From Cytophagaceae bacterium (lineage in GTDB: Bacteria; Bacteroidota; Bacteroidia; Cytophagales; Spirosomataceae), in the NCBI GenBank assembly GCA_016722655.1, contig JADKIR010000005.1:992001-1056000 (forward strand): a stretch of 64,000 nucleotides of DNA, given 5' to 3'. The notes under the pieces were generated by a model. The model was given only the letters and a program-made list of their open reading frames with translations, made no database searches and was not told where the DNA came from. A program made the position numbers and the translations under genes. Shown piece after piece: positions 1 through 9,169 of this stretch; position 1 is the first letter of the stretch; each line of letters begins with the position of its first letter.

Positions 1-1
1 C

Positions 2-1711
2 AATGGAGCTGGTGCGTCAGCAATTTCTTGTACCCGACTTTACAATGCACTTGGAGCTAAGAAGGAGAATATTTTTATGTTTGATTCGAAAGGGTTAATT
101 CACCCTGACAGAACCAATCTGGATGGCAGAAAACCAGAATTTGCCAATAGAAATATGCCTTTGGAAACTACCCTTGCTGATGCCATAAATGGTGCCGATG
201 TATTTGTTGGATTGTCAAAAGGTAATGTATTGACCAAAGAAATGGTTAAAACTATGGCACCAAACTGCATCGTATTTGCTTTGGCAAATCCTACTCCGGA
301 AATTTCATATCCCGATGCCATCGACGCCCGTGAAGACATAATAGTTGCCACTGGTAGATCAGATTACCCTAATCAGGTTAATAATGTATTGGGATTCCCC
401 TATATTTTTAGAGGTGCTCTTGATGTAAGAGCAAGTGAAATCAATGAAGAAATGAAACTTGCGGCAGTGAAAGCACTTGCTGAGCTTGCAAGAAAACCTG
501 TGCCTGATATGGTTAATATGGCCTATAGCGAGGTAAATCTATCTTTTGGCAAAAATTACATCATTCCAAAGCCGGTTGATCCCCGTTTGTTAACTGCAGT
601 TGCTCCTGCTGTTGCAAAAGCAGCTATGGAAACCGGCGTGGCGAAATTCCCTATTACTGACTGGGATAAATATGAAAATCAACTTACCAAAAGATTAGGC
701 CTTGATAACACTCTGACCAAAGCTATCATCAATAAAGCTAAAAAATCACCTAAAAAAGTGGTCTTTGCTGATGCGGAAAATCTCAATGTTCTGAAAGCAG
801 TTCAACAAATCATTCAGGAAAAAATTGCTTTTCCAATTTTATTGGGTAACAAACAAAAAATTCAGAATTTATTGAATGAAAATCACATTGAATTTGATTG
901 GGATGTGGAAGTCATTGACCCTAAAGAACCTGCTAATGATGTTGAAAGACAAAGACTGGTTGAATATGGGGAAATTTATTTTGATAAAAGAAAAAGGAAA
1001 GGTCTCACCTATCCAGATACCATAAACTTTGTGACAAGAAGGAGCTATTATGGCTCTTTGATGGTAGAAACAGGCCTGGCTGATACCATGGTAGCTGGAC
1101 AAACCCGAAGCTATCCGGAAACCATCAAGCCTGCCATTCAAATTATTGGCCCGGCAGATGATGTGAAGAAAATATCAAGTATGTTTATTGTAATGAGCAA
1201 ATTTGGTCCGCTTTTCCTGGCAGATGCCACCATCAATTTTGATCCCACGGTGGATGACCTTGTTGAAATTACGGAATTATGTTGCAAAGAAGTTCAGAAA
1301 TTCAACATTAAGCCCAGGATTGCTTTGGTTACTTATTCCAATTTTGGCTCAGTACCCAATGGACCGGCTCCAATGAAACTACGGGAAGCGGTTGGTATCT
1401 TAAAAAGCAAACATCCGGGGATGATTGTTGATGGAGAAATGCAGGCTCACCTTGCTTTTGATATGGAATTATTAAAAGAAAGTCATCCGTTCTCTGATCT
1501 GGTTGATGGCCATGCCAATACTTTGATCTTTCCAAATCTCTCGTCAGCCAATATTGCTTACAACTTGTTGAAAGAAATCGCCGGATTAGAAAAAATAGGA
1601 CCAATAATGCTGGGACTAAAAAAACCGGTACAAGTTTTACAATTAGGTGCTAGTGTGCGTGAAATCGTAAACATGACCGCCATATCGGTTGTTGATGCAA
1701 ATAAAAAGTAA
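2..1711 (+). CDS. maeB: NADP-dependent malic enzyme fused to phosphotransacetylase-like domain, 3' part
   Basis: The reading frame is already open at base 2, so the gene begins before the window; 569 residues are visible. The first residues form the Rossmann nucleotide-binding loop of malic enzyme (N-G-A-G-A-S-A-I), followed by the rest of the NAD(P) domain. From about residue 250 the protein changes to a phosphate acetyl/butyryl-transferase-like domain, with a K-K-V-V-F-A-D-A-E-N start and a late A-N-T-L-I-F-P-N-L segment. This two-domain order is that of MaeB, about 760 residues in full, which makes pyruvate, CO2 and NADPH from malate in the cytoplasm. The fused domain is usually regulatory. 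It converges on the ceramidase-like gene across a shared terminator. An ATG at 77 is internal and not the start. Confidence 0.93.
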   Translation, partial: NGAGASAISCTRLYNALGAKKENIFMFDSKGLIHPDRTNLDGRKPEFANRNMPLETTLADAINGADVFVGLSKGNVLTKEMVKTMAPNCIVFALANPTPEISYPDAIDAREDIIVATGRSDYPNQVNNVLGFPYIFRGALDVRASEINEEMKLAAVKALAELARKPVPDMVNMAYSEVNLSFGKNYIIPKPVDPRLLTAVAPAVAKAAMETGVAKFPITDWDKYENQLTKRLGLDNTLTKAIINKAKKSPKKVVFADAENLNVLKAVQQIIQEKIAFPILLGNKQKIQNLLNENHIEFDWDVEVIDPKEPANDVERQRLVEYGEIYFDKRKRKGLTYPDTINFVTRRSYYGSLMVETGLADTMVAGQTRSYPETIKPAIQIIGPADDVKKISSMFIVMSKFGPLFLADATINFDPTVDDLVEITELCCKEVQKFNIKPRIALVTYSNFGSVPNGPAPMKLREAVGILKSKHPGMIVDGEMQAHLAFDMELLKESHPFSDLVDGHANTLIFPNLSSANIAYNLLKEIAGLEKIGPIMLGLKKPVQVLQLGASVREIVNMTAISVVDANKK

Positions 1712-1730
1712 TACATAATCATTGGAATAA

Positions 1731-1761
1731 AAAAAAAGAGACTCAATTGGGTCTCTTTTTT
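1731..1761. terminator. Bidirectional hairpin between maeB and the ceramidase-like gene
   Basis: An A-rich run and GAGACTC pair with GGGTCTC and a T run around an AATT loop, with one G-T wobble. It lies between two convergent genes and overlaps the last codons of the minus-strand gene, whose stop is at 1743-1745. A T run on each strand allows it to act in both directions. Confidence 0.8.
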
Positions 1762-3077
1762 AATTTATCGATGATATCTTTTACAACTGTCGAAAAATAC
1801 TTTCCATTTTGGTAACCAAACCAGGACATGATTGTGGTTTCGTACAAATCCAGGTCATAAAGCCGATCATGAGTTACATAGCCTGCATATGAGCCATTAA
1901 AGCTTGTTACAACAAGGTTAATTCCTTGTTTCGTGGCATATTGGTCTAATTCTGCCATAATTTCTCCTGAAAAATCACAGGGCAAACCTATCACCAAAGT
2001 ATTGTCAATCATGGTAATTTTGACATTAGACGGATAGTCACCATACAGTATTTTAAAAAGCCAAGGGCGAAGACCCAAATTTTTAGTAATCCTTGCAGAA
2101 GGCTCAGGCAATGGTAAAAATAACAATTCACTCAGAACCTTAGGATTGATTCTTAGTTGCGGAATTTTTTTTGCAAAAGAAAATACGCCATTGCCCTGAT
2201 TCAGAACCTCATCAAAATCATCATTTCCAATTTCATATGGTCCCTGACTGGCCACAGCACCCGCCATAAACATGCCAAAGTCCTGTGTTTTTTCAACACT
2301 ATCAATCAAAACTCCAGGATAATCCCTTGATAATTCCAAAGTTTTACTATTTAAGACTGTCGAATGTGCTCCATAGGTAATTAATTTTACTTTTTTACCT
2401 GATTTCAATTCAAATCCCATTTGTCTTAATTCCGGATCTGTCCAGCCATCGTTGATTAAAAGGCGGTTTCTTATATCAACAGTATCCCTGATTTCGCCGT
2501 AGAATGGTAGTGCTGGTTCAAAGTTTTCTTCTGATTTTTTTATGGTTTCAAAAATCTTTTGACTTAAAAAGACAACCATTTCCGGATCATAAGCACCGGC
2601 GAAAGCACGTCCGGTGATTGAATTGCCCCATGAACCCACACTATTGTGCGTATGTGTGGCAGCAAAATGAACATCTGACATTTTTATGCCATCTTTTTTC
2701 AACAAGGTTGCCAATTTTTCAGTCACATTTGGTGCGATTATCAATAAATCAGCTGAAACAAAAAAACGTAACTTGTTATTGGCTTTAATTGATACAGCCC
2801 TCACAAACACAGAATCATGAACTGACTTATAGGCTTTCCCAAGCCTGCTCCCATAGCCTGCCAATGGTGTGGGCAATGCCGGAGTGATATTGGTTTTTGC
2901 ATACCCAACTTCAAATGCAGAAGAGTCAAAATTCGGCTTAAATAGCTCAATCTGTTTTTTCCAAAGTTTAAAATGAGGAGTGGTTTCTAATTCCTTTCTT
3001 TCAATTCTTTTTACAGACAAAAAGAAAAGTAAGATACTTATAATAAAAACATTAAAAAGAATTTTTAAAAATTTCAT
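1743..3077 (-). CDS. Neutral/alkaline non-lysosomal ceramidase-like hydrolase, membrane-anchored
   Basis: 444 residues from the chosen ATG at 3077. The frame can extend 15 codons upstream, but this start puts a hydrophobic N-terminal segment (residues about 3-22) first. The protein has the N-terminal signature of neutral ceramidases, V-G-Y-A-K-T-N-I-T-P followed by P-L-A-G-Y-G, and the metal-site motif T-H-T-H-N-S. Family members hydrolyse ceramide or related N-acyl lipids. It is shorter than full neutral ceramidases (about 650 residues or more) and has only the N-terminal catalytic portion, as is common for bacterial homologues of unknown substrate. Exported or anchored location is inferred from the N-terminus. 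It is divergent from the MarR gene, 113 bp between starts. Confidence 0.75.
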   Translation of the reverse strand: MKFLKILFNVFIISILLFFLSVKRIERKELETTPHFKLWKKQIELFKPNFDSSAFEVGYAKTNITPALPTPLAGYGSRLGKAYKSVHDSVFVRAVSIKANNKLRFFVSADLLIIAPNVTEKLATLLKKDGIKMSDVHFAATHTHNSVGSWGNSITGRAFAGAYDPEMVVFLSQKIFETIKKSEENFEPALPFYGEIRDTVDIRNRLLINDGWTDPELRQMGFELKSGKKVKLITYGAHSTVLNSKTLELSRDYPGVLIDSVEKTQDFGMFMAGAVASQGPYEIGNDDFDEVLNQGNGVFSFAKKIPQLRINPKVLSELLFLPLPEPSARITKNLGLRPWLFKILYGDYPSNVKITMIDNTLVIGLPCDFSGEIMAELDQYATKQGINLVVTSFNGSYAGYVTHDRLYDLDLYETTIMSWFGYQNGKYFSTVVKDIIDKLKKRPN

Positions 3078-3190
3078 ATTAGGGTAAATATTATTTTTTG
3101 ATGTATGATTATTTATTTTCAATATTTGTCAAAGCAATATTTGAATTTCATAACATAAGCCTTAACTTTGGATATTACCTTGAAAACCCA

Positions 3191-3625
3191 ATGACTCATT
3201 CCGACAAAAAAGCCTATTTTTTTAAAGTCGATTCCACAGTAAAACGAATCCGCTCTTTTATGCAAAAAAATCTACAAGATGCCAACATTGATTTAACAGT
3301 CGATCAATGGGTAGTTTTGGATCATATTAAGCCCAATCCCGGCATTAGCCAAAACGAACTCGGTAATATCACATACAAAGATGCACCAACGATCACCAGA
3401 ATTTTAGATATTTTGGTAAAAAAAAATCTGATAGAAAGAAAAATGGCCACCGACGACCGTCGCAAATTCCTTTTAGAGCTTACAGAAGAGGGACAAGAGT
3501 TACACAAAAAGGCATTTGCCATTATTGCCAAAAGCCGAAAAAAATCATGGAATAGCCTAAGTGAAAAAGATTATGAAGATCTGGTACGGATTATGGATAC
3601 CATCTATTTGAATGTCGGTCAATAA
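3191..3625 (+). CDS. MarR-family transcriptional regulator
   Basis: 144 residues from ATG 3191; the frame extends upstream but the extra residues have no MarR character. A winged helix-turn-helix is visible: the recognition region is near P-G-I-S-Q-N-E-L-G, followed by D-A-P-T-I-T-R-I-L-D, and the wing by T-D-D-R-R-K-F-L-L-E-L-T-E-E-G. MarR proteins are dimeric repressors that respond to small phenolic or oxidative ligands. Its target is not evident; the divergent ceramidase-like gene is the nearest candidate. The last 35 bases overlap the 3' end of the convergent helical-repeat gene. Confidence 0.88.
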   Translation: MTHSDKKAYFFKVDSTVKRIRSFMQKNLQDANIDLTVDQWVVLDHIKPNPGISQNELGNITYKDAPTITRILDILVKKNLIERKMATDDRRKFLLELTEEGQELHKKAFAIIAKSRKKSWNSLSEKDYEDLVRIMDTIYLNVGQ

Positions 3626-4142
3626 GTTTTAATATTTTCCTGCCCCTTGAAATTATAGCTGGCGAAACCTGACCAAGGGTATCAATATTATCTTCTATTA
3701 CAATTTTAAGTTCAGAAAACAAATCAGGATATTTTAATGCAATCTTATAACAAACAGTCATTGAAAATGCCTTAATTGCTATTGCTGAACTGTTATTGGT
3801 AAGTTTTTCAAAGCAAAAGTCAAAAATGGCATCTTCAAGTTTTTCGGAAATTTCCTGATCTTCAAAAATACTTATTCCGTTTCGCACAACTCCTTCATCA
3901 GTACTGTTTTTGATCATACAATCATAAATCTGTTGCTGATAAGGGAAAATTATTTGTTTTGCTTCGCGACTTAAATCTCGTAAAATCCAGAATGTGTTAA
4001 AAAGTAACCAATAGTTTCCTGACTCTAAATTATTTATCAAATCAGAAACTGGTATTTCGAAGTTAATTATTCTTCTTAAAACTTGACGGGCTTCATTTTT
4101 TGAAAGTCTATTATTCGATAGGGAGCCTTGAATTGAGTCCAT
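3591..4142 (-). CDS. Hypothetical helical-repeat (HEAT-like) protein
   Basis: 183 residues from ATG 4142, a start inside the last 32 bp of the upstream phosphatase gene; a second start three codons earlier is possible. There is no signal peptide. The sequence is mostly amphipathic helices, with repeated patterns such as N-Y-W-L-L-F-N-T-F-W-I-L-R-D and S-S-A-I-A-I-K-A-F-S-M, which suggests an armadillo/HEAT-type solenoid. I do not recognise a named family. The tight overlap places it as the third gene of the FtsB/DivIC-phosphatase unit. Its 3' end runs 35 bp into the convergent MarR gene. Confidence 0.6.
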   Translation of the reverse strand: MDSIQGSLSNNRLSKNEARQVLRRIINFEIPVSDLINNLESGNYWLLFNTFWILRDLSREAKQIIFPYQQQIYDCMIKNSTDEGVVRNGISIFEDQEISEKLEDAIFDFCFEKLTNNSSAIAIKAFSMTVCYKIALKYPDLFSELKIVIEDNIDTLGQVSPAIISRGRKILKLIDRHSNRWYP

Positions 4143-4623
4143 ATTTATCAACCAAATGGTCTATTAAGGCATTATTACTCCTCCATAATATCTGAAAAAC
4201 TTCTTCAAATACTTTTTCTCCTTCGTAATAAGGGTCTATAACACTGTGTACACCACGCACTGTCGGGTCAAAATCTCTGATTAAAAACAATTTTTCTGCT
4301 GCAGGTGGAACGCCCTTTTGTTCATAATAATAACTATGGACATTCTCAAAATTCTCCTCATCCATCACAACAATATGATCAAAGTCGTCAAGGTCTGCTT
4401 TTCCAAGTTTTCGACCCAGATGCGTGATTTCTATCCCATGTTTCAAGGCATTTTTTATAGATCTGGCATCGGCTTTTTTCCCGATATGCCAGCCCATAAT
4501 TCCGGCAGAATCAGCCCAGAGCTCATCCTGGAGGCCTTTTTCTATGACCAATTGATTGAAAGTAGCCTCAGCAACCGGACTACGGCAGATATTTCCCAAA
4601 CATACGAAAAGAACCTTTCTCAT
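4111..4623 (-). CDS. Low-molecular-weight protein-tyrosine phosphatase
   Basis: 170 residues from ATG 4623; the longer frame adds 16 unlikely residues from a TTG. The P-loop V-C-L-G-N-I-C-R-S near the N-terminus gives the C-x5-R-S catalytic signature (nucleophile Cys 7, Arg 13). The D-P-Y-Y motif near residue 133 supplies the general-acid aspartate and tyrosines of the DP loop. Cytoplasmic. It starts 1 bp after the DivIC-like gene stop, so the two are almost certainly co-transcribed. The specific substrate cannot be told from sequence. Confidence 0.92.
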   Translation of the reverse strand: MRKVLFVCLGNICRSPVAEATFNQLVIEKGLQDELWADSAGIMGWHIGKKADARSIKNALKHGIEITHLGRKLGKADLDDFDHIVVMDEENFENVHSYYYEQKGVPPAAEKLFLIRDFDPTVRGVHSVIDPYYEGEKVFEEVFQILWRSNNALIDHLVDKYGLNSRLPIE

Positions 4624-4624
4624 T

Positions 4625-4948
4625 TTATTTTTCCTCCTTAAAAACCTGATTATTTTCGTCAACCAACACAAATACCGTCTCGCCTTCTTTTTTCATCAGA
4701 TATTTTTCTCTGGCAAATTTTTCAAGAGATGCTGTACTGCCCAGCACTTCTGCCTCTTCTCTTTTTACATTGGCAAGTTCTTTTTCGAAAAATTCTTTTT
4801 GGTTTTGCATTTGTCTTAACTCCATCACCATATCAAATTGTTTCAGGAGATTGGATCTGTCAAAAAACGTCAACCATACAATAAGGACAAGTGCTGAAAT
4901 AATGTAAAAACGGTATTTCTTTAAAAAAGGAGCATCTATTTTTTTCAT
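4625..4948 (-). CDS. Septum formation initiator (FtsB/DivIC family)
   Basis: 107 residues: a short cytoplasmic N-terminus, one transmembrane helix at about residues 14-28, and a coiled-coil stretch rich in E, K and Q (about residues 38-70). It closes with the family's C-terminal pattern A-R-E-K-Y-L-M-K-K-E-G-E. FtsB/DivIC proteins act in the divisome with FtsL and FtsQ/DivIB. It is the first gene of a compact minus-strand unit with the phosphatase and the helical-repeat gene. Confidence 0.88.
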   Translation of the reverse strand: MKKIDAPFLKKYRFYIISALVLIVWLTFFDRSNLLKQFDMVMELRQMQNQKEFFEKELANVKREEAEVLGSTASLEKFAREKYLMKKEGETVFVLVDENNQVFKEEK

Positions 4949-4974
4949 TTTTAGGAAAAGCTAAATTTATAGAA

Positions 4975-5001
4975 CAAATATATTAAAAATATATTACCAA
5001 A
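4975..5001 (-). promoter_or_regulatory. Possible Bacteroidota-type promoter for the ftsB/divIC unit
   Basis: On the minus strand TATATTTG matches the -7 consensus TAnnTTTG exactly, and a TTTG lies upstream. The spacing is 15 bases, shorter than the usual 19 or so. It sits 26 bp before the ATG. Position is good; spacing makes it tentative. Confidence 0.35.
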
Positions 5002-5400
5002 CAGTTTTTTTAATAATTCGGGCATAAAATACCTTGGAATGCTATCTAGAGGGCTTATGGGTTATGTTTCCTGGATTTATTTTCCCTTTTTCTTATAAAT
5101 CAAATATATTTTTTTTTGTTTTTTAAATAACTTCTCAAAAATTTGATTCTAATGTTTCGATTGAAATTAAATATTTGTCCTAAGTTTACTTTTGCCATTT
5201 AAATTATGAAAATTATCTATTCTATAATTTTTCATGGTTTGTAAATAACCTAAAAAAGAGAAAATTGAATCAAATCATCTATTTTTTTTAATGAAAATAT
5301 TTTTCTTGGACCAAAAAATCTAAACTAAAAAAAACATGGATAGAAGGCCTAAAATATGTAAAATCAAGGCTATTGAAGGAAACATAGCAACTTAAAACTA

Positions 5401-5427
5401 AAAAGAGGCTCAATCAGCCTCTTTTTA
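5401..5427. terminator. Hairpin terminator downstream of the GH3 gene
   Basis: A perfect 11-bp stem, AAAAAGAGGCT with AGCCTCTTTTT, around a 5-base loop. It lies 5 bp beyond the GH3 stop codon on the minus strand. The A/T flanks give a U tract on either strand. Confidence 0.82.
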
Positions 5428-5431
5428 GATT

Positions 5432-7726
5432 TCACTTTTTGAATTTCGTTACCCTCGTATCTTTAATTACACCTTTCCAATTCATCCCGAAACCAAAATC
5501 ATATCGGTTTCCATCGGAATCTTTATGGCATTCCATATCATACGGAAGGTCTTCGGATTGTTTTTCAACCGCATTCATGTTGGCTGGCATCTGCATCGGA
5601 AGCAAGGCTGAAGGCTCCGACTTTCCTGCAATAATTTCGATAAAAGCCTGATCCTGAACTCCAAATCCAAGTAAAATTGCACTGGCTGATTTCTCAATTT
5701 CAGAAAAAATCATTGGATTGGATGCATTGATTAATACAACTACAGGCTTATTTTTCATTTTTGCTTTGGTATCATTAACCAAATTGGCATCGGTGAGGTT
5801 TGGGGTTTTTACGGTTTTACCTTTGTAAGATCTATTGGTAAAGTTTTCGAGAGGATCTCCACCGGCAATACTTACTTCCCGTGCATCGATTGCAGTATAA
5901 TCACCATATTGTAAACTGATTGGAATGTATCCGTTTCCTCCATTTTTTAAATCATCTTTATCATAACCAATTGAGGCTTTAGGGTTTTCAATATATACCA
6001 TAGCAAAATCAGCCACATCAGGGTTTTCAGTTACATTAAAATACTTTTTCACAATCTCCATATTTACAGGATAATCTTCCGTTGCCGGTGTCTCCATTCC
6101 AAGGAAATTACGACTGGCTGAAACAAATCTTTTGGGCACATAAACCGTTTTTTTCGAAGTTAAAGGCAGTGTATTCTCTTGATTTTTAAGCATTACGATG
6201 GACTTCAACTGTGCTTCATAGCCTGCCTTCATATATTCTGGTTTACCGACTATTGATTTGGTTTCAGTGGGGTCAAGGTAAGGATTTTCAAATACTCCCA
6301 CACGGAAAATGTTCTTTAAAAGCCTAACAGCTGATTGCTCAAATCTTGCCCTAATTGCAGCTTCACCCATTTCTTTAACCCCTTTTTGGTAAGCCTCCAA
6401 TACCGGCTTGGCATCATTATTTCCACCATACTGATCTACTCCCGCCATTAAGGCTTTATAATGCAACTCAACAAGAGAAAGATTTTCTACACCCCATGAT
6501 TTGCCATCCAGGAAAGAATCCATTGACTTATGGGCTCCTACCACTAACCAGTCGGTACAAACTACCCCATCGTAACCAAATTTCTTCCTCAATAAATCCG
6601 TGATAATGTATTTATTGTAATTATTAGCCACATTTTCATGGTTTTTTATGTCCTGATTCCATGAAATAGTGTAATAAGGCATCACGGCTGAGGCCATTTT
6701 GGTCTGTCCTTTAAGTTTAAACGCCCCCTGAATAAAAGGAATCATGTGTGCATCGAAATTTTTTCCAGGATATACAGCATACTTCCCATTGGCGTAATGG
6801 GCATCACGACCACCTTCTCCAGAACCTCCGCCCGGCCAGTGTTTTACCATAGCATTTACGCTTTTTAAGCCCCAATTGCCCGATTGAAAACCATCACAAT
6901 AAGCTTGAGCCATGGCGGCTGAAAGCAAAGGACTTTCTCCAAATGTACCATTGAAACGTCCCCAGCGAGGTTCGGTAGCAATATCGACTTGTGGTGACAG
7001 AGCGGTGGTAATGCCCAATGCCCGGTATTCTTCTGCAGCAATTTTACCAAAATTCTCAGTGATAGCAGGATCAAATGTAGCTGCCATGCCCAGAGAACTC
7101 GGCCACATCGAGATTTCGCCACCAGCAGCCGCATCATATTCAGCTTTGGCTTTTGTTCCGTGGCGGGGATCGGAGCTGTTGTTGGCTGGAATTCCCAGAC
7201 CTACACTTTCGCAATAAGCCTGCATTTTGTTATTCCATGTCGCAGCAATTTCAGGAGTTTGAACGGTAGTAATCAAAACATGTCGTAGATCATCTTCTGC
7301 CAAAAATTTCTTCTGTTGATCGGTCAATTCAGTTGGGTCAGTTTCACCCGGAACAAAAGGTTTTCCGCCATAAGTTCCTGCGAAATATCCACCTGCACGG
7401 GCAGGAACAGATTGATGGGAAGAATACAGCATCAAACCGGCGATTTGTTCGATGCTTAGTTTCGAAGCCAAATCTTTTGCTCTAACATCGTAACTTAGCC
7501 TCCAGTCTTCGTATTTATCAAGTTTGCCATCTTTATTTAAATCTTTAAAAGCCAAACCATTGACAGTGAGTATTTTTACTCCAGAGAAAGGTGAGTATCC
7601 TAAAGCTTTTCCTCCGGGATTTTTGATCTGTGAGAAAGTTTGGTGATTGGTTTCAATCCATTTTTTTTGGGAAAAAACAATAGTATTGACCAAAACCAAT
7701 AATATTAGAAGGAAGGTTCTTTTCAT
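5432..7726 (-). CDS. GH3 family beta-glycosidase, secreted
   Basis: 764 residues with a Sec signal peptide (residues 1-19, ending V-F-S-Q). An EF-hand-like calcium loop, D-L-N-K-D-G-K-L-D, lies near residues 62-70. The GH3 barrel shows P-R-W-G-R-F-N-G-T-F-G-E (253-264), K-H-W-P-G-G (295-300) and the nucleophile motif V-V-C-T-D-W with Asp 392. The alpha/beta sandwich domain follows from about residue 500. There is no fibronectin-III tail. Family members remove beta-linked glucose or xylose from oligosaccharide ends; the xylan context favours beta-xylosidase or beta-glucosidase, which sequence alone does not separate. It stands alone, with a terminator after it and 134 bp of AT-rich DNA before it. 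Confidence 0.9.
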   Translation of the reverse strand: MKRTFLLILLVLVNTIVFSQKKWIETNHQTFSQIKNPGGKALGYSPFSGVKILTVNGLAFKDLNKDGKLDKYEDWRLSYDVRAKDLASKLSIEQIAGLMLYSSHQSVPARAGGYFAGTYGGKPFVPGETDPTELTDQQKKFLAEDDLRHVLITTVQTPEIAATWNNKMQAYCESVGLGIPANNSSDPRHGTKAKAEYDAAAGGEISMWPSSLGMAATFDPAITENFGKIAAEEYRALGITTALSPQVDIATEPRWGRFNGTFGESPLLSAAMAQAYCDGFQSGNWGLKSVNAMVKHWPGGGSGEGGRDAHYANGKYAVYPGKNFDAHMIPFIQGAFKLKGQTKMASAVMPYYTISWNQDIKNHENVANNYNKYIITDLLRKKFGYDGVVCTDWLVVGAHKSMDSFLDGKSWGVENLSLVELHYKALMAGVDQYGGNNDAKPVLEAYQKGVKEMGEAAIRARFEQSAVRLLKNIFRVGVFENPYLDPTETKSIVGKPEYMKAGYEAQLKSIVMLKNQENTLPLTSKKTVYVPKRFVSASRNFLGMETPATEDYPVNMEIVKKYFNVTENPDVADFAMVYIENPKASIGYDKDDLKNGGNGYIPISLQYGDYTAIDAREVSIAGGDPLENFTNRSYKGKTVKTPNLTDANLVNDTKAKMKNKPVVVLINASNPMIFSEIEKSASAILLGFGVQDQAFIEIIAGKSEPSALLPMQMPANMNAVEKQSEDLPYDMECHKDSDGNRYDFGFGMNWKGVIKDTRVTKFKK

Positions 7727-7860
7727 TTTATTTAAGGTATTAATTTCCTCAAAATTATTATTTTATCAATATGATACAATAAAATTTGCAGATATTTTTT
7801 TAGATTTTAGAATTAAAAAACGAATTTTTAAACAAAATCAAATTTCGAAATCCTAATTTT

Positions 7861-8388
7861 TTACAAGACTTTGAAAATCTTAATCTCCACATCCTGAGGA
7901 TTTTTAGTGCCGTTTGCAATGAAAACTGACTTGTTTAACCAGTCATATTTTCCTGTGGGTGTTTCGAAAACGGTAACCATTCTAAAATAATATTCTTTAG
8001 GATCTACCATTTCTCCTTTTCCCAATCGGGCTGCGACTTCCGGGCTGGCAATCCTCAAACCGGTGTTTTTCAAATAAATGATCACACCATCTGTGGTTTT
8101 TATCTGATATTCGGCCGATATTTCAGCGGCACCGTCTTTTCTTATGACCTGCCAGTCAGCTCCACCTGGCAAAACCTCTCCCTGCAGTTTTTCCCCGGCG
8201 ACTGTTCCTCCTACAATGGGTATGATTCTTCTGAAACCATGAGGTCCATCACCTGGAACCATTGGTACGCCTAATTTGACATTTATTGTGCATAAATATT
8301 CTAAAACTGGGGCATTCTGAGCATAAACATTTGAATTATAAGTTATTAACAATAAAACAAATAGTTTCTGTAACAAATTAATTTTCAT
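7861..8388 (-). CDS. Secreted DUF3237 family protein
   Basis: 175 residues with a signal peptide (1-23, V-Y-A-Q). The remainder matches the DUF3237 beta-barrel pattern: an opening strand L-E-Y-L-C-T-I-N-V, the G-P-H-G-F-R-R-I-I-P-I-V-G-G-T-V segment and a late Y-Y-F-R-M-V-T-V-F-E-T. The family has no firmly assigned function that I know. It is the last gene of a run with the SDR dehydrogenase 10 bp upstream and the GMC oxidoreductase before that, suggesting a role with an oxidised small molecule. That link is inference. Confidence 0.8.
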   Translation of the reverse strand: MKINLLQKLFVLLLITYNSNVYAQNAPVLEYLCTINVKLGVPMVPGDGPHGFRRIIPIVGGTVAGEKLQGEVLPGGADWQVIRKDGAAEISAEYQIKTTDGVIIYLKNTGLRIASPEVAARLGKGEMVDPKEYYFRMVTVFETPTGKYDWLNKSVFIANGTKNPQDVEIKIFKVL

Positions 8389-8398
8389 TATTTTATGG

Positions 8399-9166
8399 TT
8401 ATTTTGGTTGCATTCTGATGGCTCCGTCGAGTCTAATTACTTCACCGTTGAGATAGGTATTTTCGATAATATGCTTTACTAAAGCTGCAAATTCGGCGGG
8501 TTTTCCTAATCTGGATGGAAAAGGTACCTGCTGCCCCAACGAATCCTGAATTTCCTTGGAGAAGGAAGACATCAGCGGAGTTTCGAAAATGCCGGGAGCG
8601 ATGGTCATCACTCTTATGCCTGAGCGGGCGAGCTCTCTTGCAATAGGCAGGGTCATGGAAACAATCCCTCCTTTTGAAGCCGAATAAGCAGCTTGCCCAA
8701 TCTGGCCGTCAAAAGCCGCTACACTGGCGGTGTTTATGATTATTCCTCTTTCGAGATTTGAGTCTGGCTCATTGTTTTGCATTTGATTTGCCCCCAGCCT
8801 TATCATATTAAAAGTGCCCACAAGGTTGACATTTAATACTTTCTGAAAAAAATCAAGCGTATGCGGACCATTTTTTCCTACCACTCTTTGAGCAGGACCT
8901 ATACCCGCACAGTTAATAACCCCTGAAATTCCCCCAAACTTTTCTTTGGCGGCATCAATGGCTTTTTGAACAGAATTTTCATCAGAAACATCTGTTTTTA
9001 CAAAAAATGCATTGCCACTTAATTCCTTTTCCGCCAGTTTTCCTGCATCTTCATTGATATCGAGTAGCACGGCCTTTCCTCCATTTTCTATTATCATTTT
9101 GGCTACTGCCAGACCCAAACCCGAGGCTGCACCAGTAATGATGAAAGTTTTTTGATTAATATTCAT
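8399..9166 (-). CDS. Short-chain dehydrogenase/reductase (HSD17B10-like)
   Basis: 255 residues, cytoplasmic. The cofactor loop is T-G-A-A-S-G-L-G (11-18), with Asp 36 after the second strand, which favours NAD over NADP. N-C-A-G is at 85-88. The catalytic residues are Ser 148, Tyr 161 and Lys 165 in the Y-S-A-S-K motif. Closest in style to type II 3-hydroxyacyl-CoA dehydrogenases of the HSD10 group, but SDR substrates cannot be assigned from motif alone. It lies 3 bp after the GMC gene and 10 bp before DUF3237. Confidence 0.9.
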   Translation of the reverse strand: MNINQKTFIITGAASGLGLAVAKMIIENGGKAVLLDINEDAGKLAEKELSGNAFFVKTDVSDENSVQKAIDAAKEKFGGISGVINCAGIGPAQRVVGKNGPHTLDFFQKVLNVNLVGTFNMIRLGANQMQNNEPDSNLERGIIINTASVAAFDGQIGQAAYSASKGGIVSMTLPIARELARSGIRVMTIAPGIFETPLMSSFSKEIQDSLGQQVPFPSRLGKPAEFAALVKHIIENTYLNGEVIRLDGAIRMQPK

Positions 9167-9169
9167 ATT

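Larger units (their letters stand above)
4949..5431. other. 483-bp AT-rich intergenic region
   Basis: No credible gene is present. It holds the promoter region of the ftsB/divIC unit at one end and a terminator hairpin (5401-5427) at the other. On the plus strand TACTTTTG at 5187-5194 matches the -7 consensus but is followed only by a 12-codon frame and then the terminator, so a short untranslated RNA of roughly 220 nt is conceivable. Confidence 0.5.

Noticed and set aside
77..1711. Start of malic enzyme at the ATG at base 77
   Set aside because: The frame is open upstream and contains the nucleotide-binding glycine loop, so this ATG is internal.
5063..5386. Inverted 10-mers TATGTTTCCT / AGGAAACATA as ends of a small mobile element
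   Set aside because: Only ten bases match, there is no target-site duplication, and in an AT-rich 480-bp spacer such a match is not far from chance.
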